Under the pieces are notes generated by a model that ran no database searches, had not been told where the DNA came from, and saw only the letters and a program-made list of their open reading frames with translations. From NCBI RefSeq assembly GCF_019970065.1, contig NZ_JAHXYH010000001.1, positions 930,001 through 994,000 on the forward strand: DNA of 64,000 bases. Reading direction: 5' to 3'. The stretch is from Chryseobacterium sp. OSA05B. Lineage in GTDB: Bacteria; Bacteroidota; Bacteroidia; Flavobacteriales; Weeksellaceae. Below, in pieces: positions 50,137 to 59,091 of the stretch. The stretch's first letter is position 1; each line of letters begins with the position of its first letter. The position numbers and the translations under genes were made by a program.

Positions 50137-51336
50137 ATGATCAGTACATTACAAGAAAATGCAGCCATCATCCTACCGGAAAACGGTCTGGAACAAAAAC
50201 TCAAACAGGCTGAACAGGAAAACAGGAAATTAATTATCAAACTGGGATTTGATCCTACCGCTCCGGATTTGCATCTGGGTCATGCTGTCGTGCTCAAAAA
50301 ACTGAAAAAGTTTCAGGAACTGGGACATCAGATCGTGATCGTGGTTGGAAGTTTTACAGCCCGAATTGGTGATCCGACCGGAAAAAACAAGGCCAGAAAA
50401 CCGTTAAGTGTTGAAGATGTCAACCATAATGCGCAGACGTACATCAATCAGCTATCGAAGATTATTGATGTGGAAAAAACCAAAATTGTTTTTAATTCAG
50501 ACTGGCTGGATGCCTTGAATTTTTCAGAGGTCATTCAGCTGATGTCAAAGGTCACGGTAGCCCAACTGATGCACAGGAATGATTTCAATAAAAGATTTAC
50601 GGAAAACACTCCGATTGCTATGCATGAGCTTGTGTACCCTATCCTTCAGGGTTTCGATTCTGTACAGATTAAATGCGATATTGAGATGGGCGGAACGGAT
50701 CAGCTTTTCAACTGTACCATGGGAAGGCAGCTTCAGGAAGTTCATCAGATGTCAGCGCAGGTTGTCATGTGTATGCCTCTGCTCAAAGGTCTTGACGGCA
50801 AAGAAAAAATGAGCAAATCACTGAACAACATTATCGGACTTACGGACGAACCTAATGATATGTTTGGAAAAACCATGTCGATCCCGGACAATCTTATCGA
50901 TGAATTTATTGACCTTGCTTCTGATTTTTCTGCTGAGGAAAAGAAAGATTTACATTTAAAAATACAAAACGGCGAAAATCCAATGAACATTAAGAAACTG
51001 ATCGCTAAGAATATCATTACCCAATACCATGATCACGCAGCAGCAGAACTGGCAGAAGAATTTTTCAGCAACCAGTTTCAAAGTAAAAACGCCGAAGAAA
51101 AAGTCTATGAACCGGTTTCTTTAGTTTCACTTCAACATCAAGAAAACCTGATCACATTGGTGGAATTGTGCAGTCAGCTTAAAAGTGACCTCAGCAAATC
51201 AGCAGTCCGCAGAATGATCCAAAGCGGAGGCATTCAGATTAATCAGATCAAAATAACAGATCCGGATGAAGAAATTGAATTACTCCCACAGACAAAGGTG
51301 AAAATCGGAAGAAGAGATTTTTTTGAACTCTTTTAA
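50137..51336 (+). CDS. tyrS: Tyrosyl-tRNA synthetase, TyrZ-like type
   Basis: 399 residues, class I enzyme that charges tRNA-Tyr. The HIGH motif appears as HLGH in DPTAPDLHLGHAVVLKK, KMSKS as KEKMSKS near residue 225, and the S4 RNA-binding domain at the C-terminus (KSAVRRMIQSGGIQIN). The HLGH form, with the long helix after it and the length of about 400, fits the TyrZ/second TyrRS type rather than the usual bacterial TyrRS with HIGS. It is preceded by an attenuator-like leader, so expression should rise when charged tRNA-Tyr is short. A separate primary TyrRS may exist outside the window. Confidence 0.93.
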   Translation: MISTLQENAAIILPENGLEQKLKQAEQENRKLIIKLGFDPTAPDLHLGHAVVLKKLKKFQELGHQIVIVVGSFTARIGDPTGKNKARKPLSVEDVNHNAQTYINQLSKIIDVEKTKIVFNSDWLDALNFSEVIQLMSKVTVAQLMHRNDFNKRFTENTPIAMHELVYPILQGFDSVQIKCDIEMGGTDQLFNCTMGRQLQEVHQMSAQVVMCMPLLKGLDGKEKMSKSLNNIIGLTDEPNDMFGKTMSIPDNLIDEFIDLASDFSAEEKKDLHLKIQNGENPMNIKKLIAKNIITQYHDHAAAELAEEFFSNQFQSKNAEEKVYEPVSLVSLQHQENLITLVELCSQLKSDLSKSAVRRMIQSGGIQINQIKITDPDEEIELLPQTKVKIGRRDFFELF

Positions 51337-51390
51337 ATCTTAAGAGTCGTGAGGTAATTTTCAATATATTCGTTTGATTAAATAAAAGTG

Positions 51391-51912
51391 ATGAGCTATA
51401 TTATGGTGGATATTGAATCGGATGGCCCGATTCCCGGAGATTTTTCGATGATCTGCTTTGGAGCGGTCCTTGTGAATGAGGAACTGGATACTACGTTCTA
51501 CGGAAAACTGAAACCTATTTCGGAAAAATTCAATCCGGATGCTTTGGCGGTTTCGGGCTTCAGCAGAGAAGAAACGACGCAGTTTGATGATCCCAAAGAA
51601 GTGATGCTGGAATTTGAAGAATGGATTGAGAAAAACTCCAAAGGAAGACCTATTTTCATCAGTGACAATAACGGTTTCGACTGGATGTTTATCTGCTGGT
51701 ACTTTCATCATTTTACCGGAAAAAATCCTTTCGGTTATTCATCAAGAAGACTGTCTGATCTGTATTGCGGGCTGGAAAAAGATACTTTCGCCCAATGGAA
51801 ACATCTCCGTAAAACAGAACATACGCATCATCCTGTAGACGATGCCAAAGGAAACGCAGAAGTTTTGCTGTATATGAAAAAAGAAATGGGTCTGAAAATA
51901 GGTTTGAAATAA
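51391..51912 (+). CDS. DEDDh-type 3'-5' exonuclease
   Basis: 173 residues from the ATG at 51391 (a GTG at 51388 is directly before). Visible motifs are DIESDG (Exo I), ISDNNGFDWMFICWYF (Exo II) and HHPVDDAKGNAE (the HxxxxD of Exo III). The fold is RNase H-like/DnaQ. No polymerase domain is attached, so it is a stand-alone exonuclease, probably acting on RNA or DNA ends. It follows tyrS by 54 bp and may be co-transcribed. The next gene starts 17 bp after its stop. Confidence 0.85.
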   Translation: MSYIMVDIESDGPIPGDFSMICFGAVLVNEELDTTFYGKLKPISEKFNPDALAVSGFSREETTQFDDPKEVMLEFEEWIEKNSKGRPIFISDNNGFDWMFICWYFHHFTGKNPFGYSSRRLSDLYCGLEKDTFAQWKHLRKTEHTHHPVDDAKGNAEVLLYMKKEMGLKIGLK

Positions 51913-51929
51913 TTTACAGATACAAGTAC

Positions 51930-52712
51930 GTGGGAAGAAATACCGAAATTTATATGTTCGATAAGGAGAAGGCGTCTGCCCGTCTTTATGAGGATCTGCA
52001 ACACAGAACATTCCACACCGGAACATTTAAAGCGTTTCTGGAAGACAGAAAAAAAGAAATCGGCACCTATGATATCACCCTTGAAAAAGTACTCGAAAAG
52101 ATTAGAAATGACATCAATACCATAACGCCCGATGAACTGTTTGAGATCAATATTTTTCTCAGCGAAGATATGTATTCAGAATATACAGGGAGCGATTATG
52201 CCACAAGGGAAAAATATTTTGAGGAATTGTATGACCGTTATGGACTTATCCGGCTGTATGAACTTCCCACCTCAACGATTTGTACCAGCTATATGTTTCA
52301 ATATGCGAACTATACGCATTATTTCCCCATTTACGAACTGGAGAATTATGGATTAAAGAAATGTGACGGCGGTATTAATATAGATTCAACAGATTTTTTA
52401 AAATTCAATGATTATATGATCCTGCTGATGAAAATGATCCTGGATAGAAAAATGGACGGTTATGAATATGACTTTACAAAAAACGAAGAGGACATCATCC
52501 AGCGTATAACGGCACACCATCAGAATAATCTGATTCTGTTCAAAGAAATTGAAAGTGAATGTGATTTTATAAAAGACTGTTCCTCTGATGAAAAGGGTCC
52601 TTACGCACAGACCATCTACTATGCCTATGCCTTTTTTAAACAGTCCATTGAAATGAAACTGAGAATTAATGCGGAAAAAAATCCTAGAATCGTTATCTTA
52701 GATTCCTATTAA
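51930..52712 (+). CDS. Soluble protein of unknown function
   Basis: 260 residues from a GTG; a Met at 51954 is an alternative. The first 20 residues (GRNTEIYMFDKEKASARLYE) are followed by helical, acidic sequence with a central aromatic YMFQYANYTHYFPIYELENYG block. It has no signal peptide or membrane helix. I recognise no family. It lies between the exonuclease and an acetyltransferase gene in what looks like a run of genes behind tyrS. Confidence 0.6.
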   Translation: MGRNTEIYMFDKEKASARLYEDLQHRTFHTGTFKAFLEDRKKEIGTYDITLEKVLEKIRNDINTITPDELFEINIFLSEDMYSEYTGSDYATREKYFEELYDRYGLIRLYELPTSTICTSYMFQYANYTHYFPIYELENYGLKKCDGGINIDSTDFLKFNDYMILLMKMILDRKMDGYEYDFTKNEEDIIQRITAHHQNNLILFKEIESECDFIKDCSSDEKGPYAQTIYYAYAFFKQSIEMKLRINAEKNPRIVILDSY

Positions 52713-52766
52713 TTCTTGGCGGATAACAACGATCTGCCTCAAAAAATCAGATCTCCTACACAACCT

Positions 52767-53204
52767 ATGAACAAGACGATCACCTATAGAAAAGCCTCAG
52801 AAAACGACATTGATTATCTTCTTGATCTAAGAACGAAAACCATGAATCAGCATTACGCAGATTCCAAGCTCCCAACGGACAGAGAAACAACGCTTCAGAG
52901 AATCCTGTATCAGTTCGACAAAGCCCATATCATCCTTTTAAACGATAAACCTGCCGGATTATTGAAGATCAACAAGACTGATGAAAAAACAGAAGTTCTG
53001 CAGCTGCAGATAGACCCCATCCAACAAGGGAAAGGGCTTGGAAAAATGATTTTAACAGCTATTCTGAGAGAAGCTTCCGAAGCAGGAAAAACAGTAGCAT
53101 TAAGCGTCTTAAAAACCAATAAAGCCCAACATTTATATAACAGTCTGGGGTTTAAAACTGTAGATGAGGATGAGCATTCTTATTTTATGGAATTTCCCCT
53201 ATAG
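52767..53204 (+). CDS. GNAT-family N-acetyltransferase
   Basis: 145 residues from the ATG at 52767; the longer frame from 52716 adds a polar tail that does not belong to the fold. Motif A is LQIDPIQQGKGLGKMIL, with the acetyl-CoA-binding QGKGLG, and ALSVLKTNKAQHLYNSLGF is the second hallmark. Probably an amino-acid or small-amine acetyltransferase. It is the last plus-strand gene before the convergent TPR regulator. Confidence 0.9.
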   Translation: MNKTITYRKASENDIDYLLDLRTKTMNQHYADSKLPTDRETTLQRILYQFDKAHIILLNDKPAGLLKINKTDEKTEVLQLQIDPIQQGKGLGKMILTAILREASEAGKTVALSVLKTNKAQHLYNSLGFKTVDEDEHSYFMEFPL

Positions 53205-53214
53205 GAGCCTGCAA

Positions 53215-54687
53215 TCATTTTATTAAATTATCAAGCCATACATATACATCAATATCACCGGGAATATTTAATTTCTTTCGTAATTTATATTTTTTCGTCT
53301 GCACGGTTCTTACCGAAATATAAGTGTATTCTGCGATATCCTTGGTAGAAAAATTCAAATACAGATAGGCACAAAATCTTAGCTCTGAACTTTGAACAGC
53401 ATCATTAACAGACAATATTTTCGCCGAAAATTCAGGAAACAACTGATTGAATCTTGTCAGAAATTCAGGTTTATTGCCTTTGGCAAGTAACACAACTTCT
53501 TTAAACGATTCATTATATTGATCCATTCCGGTTAAGTCACTTAAAGGAATATCTTTTTTATCCAGAGTCTTTTCTTTATATTTTTTATAAAAAAAGAAGG
53601 CAAAGTAAATGAGTCCTGTACTGACCACAAGGATGATGACCAGTGTATCAATCAATATTTCATTGCTGCTTTTCAGATTTTGCATTTGCTTTCGGTCTCT
53701 GATATCCAAAGACTTATTGAAGTTGATACCTGTCTTACTGTTATTTTTCTGGAGCTCAACTATTTTCTTCAAATAGTAATTAATACTGTCCTTTCTTCCC
53801 TCTCTTTCATATAATTCGAGCAAGGAGTTATATACAGCAAGCTTAGTATCATACCTTGGCAAATATTTCTCTTCGATTTTTTTGGCCATAAGATAGTAGT
53901 TCTGTGCTTTCCCATAGTCTTGATCCTCCATGTATACAGATCCGGCAGTCTGGTACGTATAATATTTAATATCTGCATTTCTCACATCATCCAAATGGTC
54001 AGCATTCCCTAAAGCTTCTTTAATGTACATTCTGGCTGAATCCAGTTTATCCATACCAAGATAAACAGCCGCTAAATAAGCAGTAGATTTATAACTGTCT
54101 TCGATTTGAGCCTGATGTTTTTTCCCGGGTATCATGTCAAGGTTTTTTTTCTCCCGGCATAATTTTGAAATTTTATATGCCTCCCTGAAACATCTTAAAG
54201 ACTCAGCATTATTTTGCATAAATATATTGATGCTTCCCCGCATTAATAAAATAAAATAATTATAATAAGGGTAATTTTTGGCCCGAGGTTCTGCAGAAAA
54301 TTCATTAAGCTCGTCTAGTGCTTTTACATATTCTCCTGAATATATGTATATATTGGACTGCAAACACTTCAAACTGAAAAATTCTTCCAAACTTGTATCT
54401 GCAGTAATTAGCTGCCTGCTGTTTATTTTTTCAATATACTCTAAAGCTTTCGCATTATTATCGTTTTTGCTGTAAATCCGGGCAATTTTGAGATAGCCTG
54501 TCCCTTCACATGCCTCACATTTTTTTATGATATTTTGAATTTTCAGAATGTCTTTATCATTTGCAGGCATGAGATCTATATCACGGATGATTTTTTTTAG
54601 CTGATCATCCGTCAGATTTTGAGTACAGCTGAAAGAACCTAAAAACACACTTAATGAGAAGAAGAAAAAAAATAATTTTTTTACCAT
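53215..54687 (-). CDS. TPR-LuxR membrane-anchored transcriptional regulator
   Basis: 490 residues. A signal-like N-terminus with FSCTQ is followed by several TPR-type helical repeats (about 60-320: AKALEYIEKIN, YVKALDELNEFS, DSARMYIKEALGN, YGKAQNYYLMAKKIEE). One membrane helix (about 338-358) separates them from a cytoplasmic part ending in a LuxR-type HTH (SSELRFCAYLYLNFSTKDIAEYTYISVRTVQTKKYKLRKKL). This layout, a periplasmic TPR sensor with a DNA-binding tail, is frequent in Bacteroidota. Target genes unknown. Confidence 0.85.
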   Translation of the reverse strand: MVKKLFFFFFSLSVFLGSFSCTQNLTDDQLKKIIRDIDLMPANDKDILKIQNIIKKCEACEGTGYLKIARIYSKNDNNAKALEYIEKINSRQLITADTSLEEFFSLKCLQSNIYIYSGEYVKALDELNEFSAEPRAKNYPYYNYFILLMRGSINIFMQNNAESLRCFREAYKISKLCREKKNLDMIPGKKHQAQIEDSYKSTAYLAAVYLGMDKLDSARMYIKEALGNADHLDDVRNADIKYYTYQTAGSVYMEDQDYGKAQNYYLMAKKIEEKYLPRYDTKLAVYNSLLELYEREGRKDSINYYLKKIVELQKNNSKTGINFNKSLDIRDRKQMQNLKSSNEILIDTLVIILVVSTGLIYFAFFFYKKYKEKTLDKKDIPLSDLTGMDQYNESFKEVVLLAKGNKPEFLTRFNQLFPEFSAKILSVNDAVQSSELRFCAYLYLNFSTKDIAEYTYISVRTVQTKKYKLRKKLNIPGDIDVYVWLDNLIK

Positions 54688-55241
54688 TTTTTAATACTAT
54701 TTAATTGAATGCTAAAATAAAAACACTTATCCTCTTTATAACATACGTATTACCTACTACATTTTGATAATCAAATATTTAAAATAAAAATTTATGAAAA
54801 ATCAAATGACTATTTCTCAATTCTCTATTAAATGTTGTTTAAATAAAATCCTGTTTCCAAACACCCAACCTGAATAATCCGGTCCAGACTTTTTCTGCTT
54901 AAGCATATTTATTAATTCTTTATCCAAAAATAGCTGAGCCTAAAGTCTTATTTTACACTTCCATACATTTACCTGATGTCCTTAAATATCTACGTATCCC
55001 ATACTGCTTCTGCTGTGTTCCTTTTTTGGAGTGCTCATATTTTAATGTAAATACCTAATTTCGGATCATTCAAAAATCGTCACGTATTTTTTTCATTAGT
55101 GTTAGTGTATTTTTTAAACTTGAGCAGGCTGGCTATTTCAAAAACAGCCTGTCTTAAGTGTTAGAAAGTTTCAGAACCATCCCATATTACCTTAGCAATT
55201 TTTTAAATCTTATACCTATTAACAATTAAATTTTTTTTTAC
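54688..55241. other. Gene-free AT-rich gap with one long hairpin
   Basis: No coding signal. The one clear structure is a long imperfect hairpin at 55118-55159: ACTTGAGCAGGCTG pairs with CAGCCTGTCTTAAGT (14 pairs with one bulge and one G-U). No T-tract follows, so it is not a plain terminator. It lies about 80 bp before the T9SS cargo gene. Confidence 0.6.
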
Positions 55242-55889
55242 ATGCAAACAAAACTACTTTTTCAATGGACTATGATCATTTTCTTCATGGCTCTAAGTCC
55301 AAAAAGCTTCGGCAGAACAATCATTCTTAACATCAATAATGCCAACTCAGACGGCTCTCTTTATCAGAGAAATGAAAATGTTGTCATTGGAGACAAAATC
55401 AGGTTTACCAATAATTTACCGTACACGATTAACCAACAAAACAGCAGCTTTATCAATGACGGGGCAGGCAGTATTCCTGTCAACATTCCTCCTGGAGGCT
55501 TTCATGAGATAGAACTAACTTCTGCCTCAAAAACCCAGTTTACATTTGTTCATATGCTTATGGCCCAAAACAAATACTACAACAGCAGGATCAATCTAAC
55601 TTTTCCGGCGGCTTTAGGGGTGGACGATACCGTAAACAAAACAAAAAGTAAGACCCAGGTTTTTCCGAATCCATGCAGTGATGTCTTGAATATCACCTCG
55701 GCAGAAAACATCAGTGGACTGGATCTTTATGATGTCACAGGGAAATTACTGTTTACTCAAAAATCAACAGGTTCAAAGGAGGAAAACAAGGGAAATATTA
55801 AAATGAATTCTTACTTAAAAGGTAAATATTTTTTAAGGATAAGAAATACTGACGGCTCATCTTCTGTAATAAGCGTTGCTAAAAAATAA
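55242..55889 (+). CDS. T9SS cargo protein with type A sorting domain
   Basis: 215 residues with a hydrophobic signal region (LFQWTMIIFFMALSPKSFG). The middle part (about 25-125) is beta-rich with NNLPYTINQ and VNIPPGGFHEIEL and may form a cupredoxin-like fold. The C-terminal 75 residues are the type IX secretion sorting domain: VFPNPCSDVLNI, GLDLYDVTGKLLF, KGKYFLRIRN. The protein should be secreted or displayed on the surface. It is isolated between gene-free regions. Confidence 0.85.
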   Translation: MQTKLLFQWTMIIFFMALSPKSFGRTIILNINNANSDGSLYQRNENVVIGDKIRFTNNLPYTINQQNSSFINDGAGSIPVNIPPGGFHEIELTSASKTQFTFVHMLMAQNKYYNSRINLTFPAALGVDDTVNKTKSKTQVFPNPCSDVLNITSAENISGLDLYDVTGKLLFTQKSTGSKEENKGNIKMNSYLKGKYFLRIRNTDGSSSVISVAKK

Positions 55890-55926
55890 TTGAAATAGCT
55901 GACAAACCCAAACTGGTAAATTATAC

Positions 55927-55981
55927 TTTCTTCCGGCTTTATTTTCTGGAATCATACTTGGAAAAAAAAGGCCGGAAGAAA
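55927..55981. repeat. 11-bp inverted repeat, possible terminator
   Basis: TTTCTTCCGGC at 55927-55937 pairs perfectly with GCCGGAAGAAA at 55971-55981 with a 33-nt loop, 38 bp after the T9SS gene. The T-tract behind it is weak. Confidence 0.5.
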
Positions 55982-56167
55982 TTTTAGCACAATTTATTTA
56001 TCAAAAGATTTTCTGAAAATCGCTTGCTTTTCTTTTCTGATTACCCCTAAATAAAACGATTGATATCAATTGATTGGATTAAAAATTACCCACACAAATT
56101 TTCTTTCTTTTCTTTATGTTGAAGAATTGCTTGTCTGGCTTTTAGTGAAAATTGCCTTGGTATTTCC

Positions 56168-56199
56168 GTTTATACCGTTTATACTCTCACGGTATAAAC
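56168..56199. repeat. 10-bp inverted repeat in a gene-free gap
   Basis: GTTTATACCG (56168-56177) and CGGTATAAAC (56190-56199), perfect arms with a 12-nt spacer. A second palindrome ATTGATATCAAT lies at 56059-56070. The whole 55890-56310 gap has no real gene. Confidence 0.5.
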
Positions 56200-56310
56200 T
56201 ACTCTTTATGGTCGCCAAAAACACGGTACTCATATCCGTACTTATTTTGGATACTGCTTCTGCTCATAAAATATTATAAAAATTAAATATCAGATCACAA
56301 TTAGTTCACT

Positions 56311-57822
56311 CTATTGGTTCGCCAAAGTAACAAATATCAGCCTTCCCCCTTCTTCAGCAGACAAAAGTATTTTCTTACCATCCGTCAGTTCCACCATAGA
56401 TCCCGGCGGAATCTCTTTCTGTTCCGTAACATCCTTCATCGAAGTCAGACTCTGATTCACCAGCACCCATCTTCCTTCATGAAAAGTGAAATATCCGACA
56501 GGCATTTTATCCTGCATCGTAAGGTTTTCATTTCTGATAACCTTTCTTGACACATGCCATTTGAATAAATACTGATTGTTATAAACCATTAGTCTGTGGT
56601 TTTCAGGTTTCCAGACTTCATCATCAAATTTAAAATACAGATCCAGTACAGGAAGCGGTCCCCGGTGTGGTGTTCCACAGAAAGGGCATTTCGGATTGCT
56701 GGTATTATCGAAGACGTACCATTTTTCGGTACATTCCGCATTGTAGCAAGGCTGAATCAGATCGGCGGTCTTTAACAGCGCGGTTTCCCATTCATTGGCG
56801 GTGGGACGTCTGATCGGATCGTGAAGCCCGTCTATAAATGCTTTTTTAAACAGTTCGGAAAGATAAGGACCCGCAGCCGTAAAAGGAATTTTCTGAGGAT
56901 CACCCCAGAATGCGTCCCATTTTCTGAGATGATCCGCTTTTACCTGATTGGACGGATCCTGGAAATGTTCTATGAATAAAGCTTTTTCACCCATTGAAAT
57001 CACCTCATCTTTTTCCGAATCCAGATCCCAGATTTTCCCTCCTCTCAAAGGATGTCTTCTGAACAGGTACATATAAATCAGCACCGCCAGTGCATGAAGA
57101 TCTGTTTTCTGATTAGGGAGATGCCTTCCCGGATCCTGCATGCTCAGATGTTTGGTCTTTAAAACTTCGGGAGCAATAAAATCTGCCGTTCCTATGACTT
57201 CCGGCGGGAAGAGTTTCGGAACAACCAATCCGTCTATATCAATGATGCAGGCAGATTTCGTCACAGGATCTATCAGAATATTGTTGTAGGAAAGATCGGA
57301 GTGCGCCAGTCCCATCTGATGAAGCTTTTTCACGCCCCTGCTGATATTGATGGTAATCTGAAAATAGCTCAGCCAGTCCCCAAGTTCCGAATGATCCAGC
57401 CTCAACGGATATTGCTGATTCCTGAACATCGGAGCCGTAAACCATTTCCCGACTTTATCCTGACCCTGAATATTATCTGATCCGATATACCCTTTCGCAA
57501 AGAAGAATTTTTTATGGTAAATGGGAACCACAATTCCCGTCAGCTTATTTTTTTCTACAATATCATACGGCCATCTGAAAATTTCATTCAGAAAATAATC
57601 TGATGAATTTCCGTTTCGTATATTTCCGAGATACGTGGAAACAATCCTCATGAGACGCTCTTTCTGTCCGGCATCCAGAGGAGTCCGGTAGAAGGCCACC
57701 ACATATTCCCTGTCCGGCGAAAAATAAACATCTTTCACTCCGCCTCTGATTGGGCTTTCGTCTACGTATTCATAGGATTTTGCTGTATCCAGGATAGAAG
57801 CAACGGTAACGGTTTTTTTCAT
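56311..57822 (-). CDS. Protein kinase of the TerY-phosphorylation triad
   Basis: 503 residues. A Ser/Thr-kinase-like domain covers about 20-360: catalytic loop HSDLSYNN at 174-181, DIDG in place of DFG at 195-198, APE at 217-219. The usual VAxK lysine is not evident: the corresponding strand reads YVVAFYR. After it come CYNAEC and CPFC (a zinc ribbon) and a beta-rich C-terminus of about 110 residues. It is the last gene of the Ter operon, 2 bp after the PP2C phosphatase, so kinase and phosphatase should act on a common target. Confidence 0.88.
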   Translation of the reverse strand: MKKTVTVASILDTAKSYEYVDESPIRGGVKDVYFSPDREYVVAFYRTPLDAGQKERLMRIVSTYLGNIRNGNSSDYFLNEIFRWPYDIVEKNKLTGIVVPIYHKKFFFAKGYIGSDNIQGQDKVGKWFTAPMFRNQQYPLRLDHSELGDWLSYFQITINISRGVKKLHQMGLAHSDLSYNNILIDPVTKSACIIDIDGLVVPKLFPPEVIGTADFIAPEVLKTKHLSMQDPGRHLPNQKTDLHALAVLIYMYLFRRHPLRGGKIWDLDSEKDEVISMGEKALFIEHFQDPSNQVKADHLRKWDAFWGDPQKIPFTAAGPYLSELFKKAFIDGLHDPIRRPTANEWETALLKTADLIQPCYNAECTEKWYVFDNTSNPKCPFCGTPHRGPLPVLDLYFKFDDEVWKPENHRLMVYNNQYLFKWHVSRKVIRNENLTMQDKMPVGYFTFHEGRWVLVNQSLTSMKDVTEQKEIPPGSMVELTDGKKILLSAEEGGRLIFVTLANQ

Positions 57823-57824
57823 GT

Positions 57825-59054
57825 TTAATAGATTATGGCCAGTGTTCTGTCATCATGATTTCCCCGGCTCCAGAAATCGGTCCAGGCAAGAAGCTGTTGA
57901 TCAATATGATTATCGTTAATAAAATCTACTTTCGCCCGGTCATCGTTGTTTCCGGCCAGATCATTAAAGAATGCTTTCCAGCTGCCGATATCTTCAAGCT
58001 TACTTTCTGTCACGAATTTTGGATCGTAAATACCATCCGTCATCAGTACGAGATAAGAAAAATCATGAACGCAGTTTATTCCAAATCTTGAAGCCGGATC
58101 ATCGTTGAAAATCTCTTTCATCGTGATGAAACGGGTTCCGCCACCAAATTCTCCAATATCCATTTGATTTAAAAGTTTTACTTCAGAAAAATCCGGACTG
58201 ATCAGGTTGATCGGGCAATCTCCCACTCCAAAAGTGAGAATGACATAACCGAAATCAAACTTTTTTGTCAGTACAAAAATCAGTGTCGTATGGAAATCCT
58301 TTATCGAAAATGAATGCTCTGTTGCCATTTGATCCAAAACATCATAAACATGAAGAATGCCTTTATACAGAAGTTTTAAAACGTTTTCTCCCGCTTCGGA
58401 CCGTGTTTCTTTTGATGAATCAGAACCATTGTAAACGATTTCAATATTTTGTTCGATTATGTTTAAAGTTTCTTCTGAATTGAAAAAACTGTTTACAGAA
58501 ACCACTGCCAGTCTTGAACCTTCTCTTGCCATAACAGCAGAACCGGCACCATCTGCCATGGAAACAATATTCCAGCCTGCAGGAAGTTGATTTACAGCAA
58601 AATCATCATCTCTGAATTTTCCTTCATGGGCATGGGAACGTCCTCTTTTTGAGACAACGGTGATTTTTTTATCCAGAAATTTCCCTTTGTAGGAGGTTTC
58701 ATCGGGTTTATGGTAAATATTGTTGGTGTCGGATGGAATGTTTTTCCAAAGGTCTTTCGGATCTGCATTGACGAACAGATGAACTTTTTTGATCTCTGCA
58801 GTGGTTTCATCATGGATATGACAGAATTCAATATCCAGATCATGGACAGTGTTTACATACGGAATTCCGGATATTGTATTGTTTTCGAAGGTAAGTCCTG
58901 TCTCCTGAAGATTGGCGATATTTTTAATCTTTATATTCGGAAAGTCATCCATCTCAAAACGGTGTTCATAAAACTGCTTTGAGTTGGCATTTTTAAGCAC
59001 CAGATGAACTTCTTTAAATTCTTCAATTTCTCTGTAAATAAGAGCTTTTTCCAT
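57825..59054 (-). CDS. PP2C-type protein phosphatase with N-terminal Ig-like domain
   Basis: 409 residues. Residues about 1-105 look like a putative Ig-like (He_PIG-type) domain (GLTFENNTISGIP) followed by VNADPKDLWKNIPSD. The PP2C domain follows: GRSHAHEGKFRDDDF, MADGAGS (metal site), FGVGDCPINLI and LMTDGIYD. It should remove phosphate from Ser/Thr in the Ter system. It lies between the VWA gene (37 bp) and the kinase gene (2 bp). Confidence 0.88.
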   Translation of the reverse strand: MEKALIYREIEEFKEVHLVLKNANSKQFYEHRFEMDDFPNIKIKNIANLQETGLTFENNTISGIPYVNTVHDLDIEFCHIHDETTAEIKKVHLFVNADPKDLWKNIPSDTNNIYHKPDETSYKGKFLDKKITVVSKRGRSHAHEGKFRDDDFAVNQLPAGWNIVSMADGAGSAVMAREGSRLAVVSVNSFFNSEETLNIIEQNIEIVYNGSDSSKETRSEAGENVLKLLYKGILHVYDVLDQMATEHSFSIKDFHTTLIFVLTKKFDFGYVILTFGVGDCPINLISPDFSEVKLLNQMDIGEFGGGTRFITMKEIFNDDPASRFGINCVHDFSYLVLMTDGIYDPKFVTESKLEDIGSWKAFFNDLAGNNDDRAKVDFINDNHIDQQLLAWTDFWSRGNHDDRTLAIIY

Positions 59055-59091
59055 GGTTCGTGTTGGGTTTCAGCAATAGGATTTCCTTTCG

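Noticed and set aside
55000..56270. ATACTGCTTCTGCT 14-mer present twice near the T9SS gene
   Set aside because: Flanks do not match; probably coincidence in a low-complexity context.
56070..56279. 69-residue hydrophobic ORF
   Set aside because: It begins with a TTG, lies in AT-rich sequence with several inverted repeats, and the translated product is not convincing.
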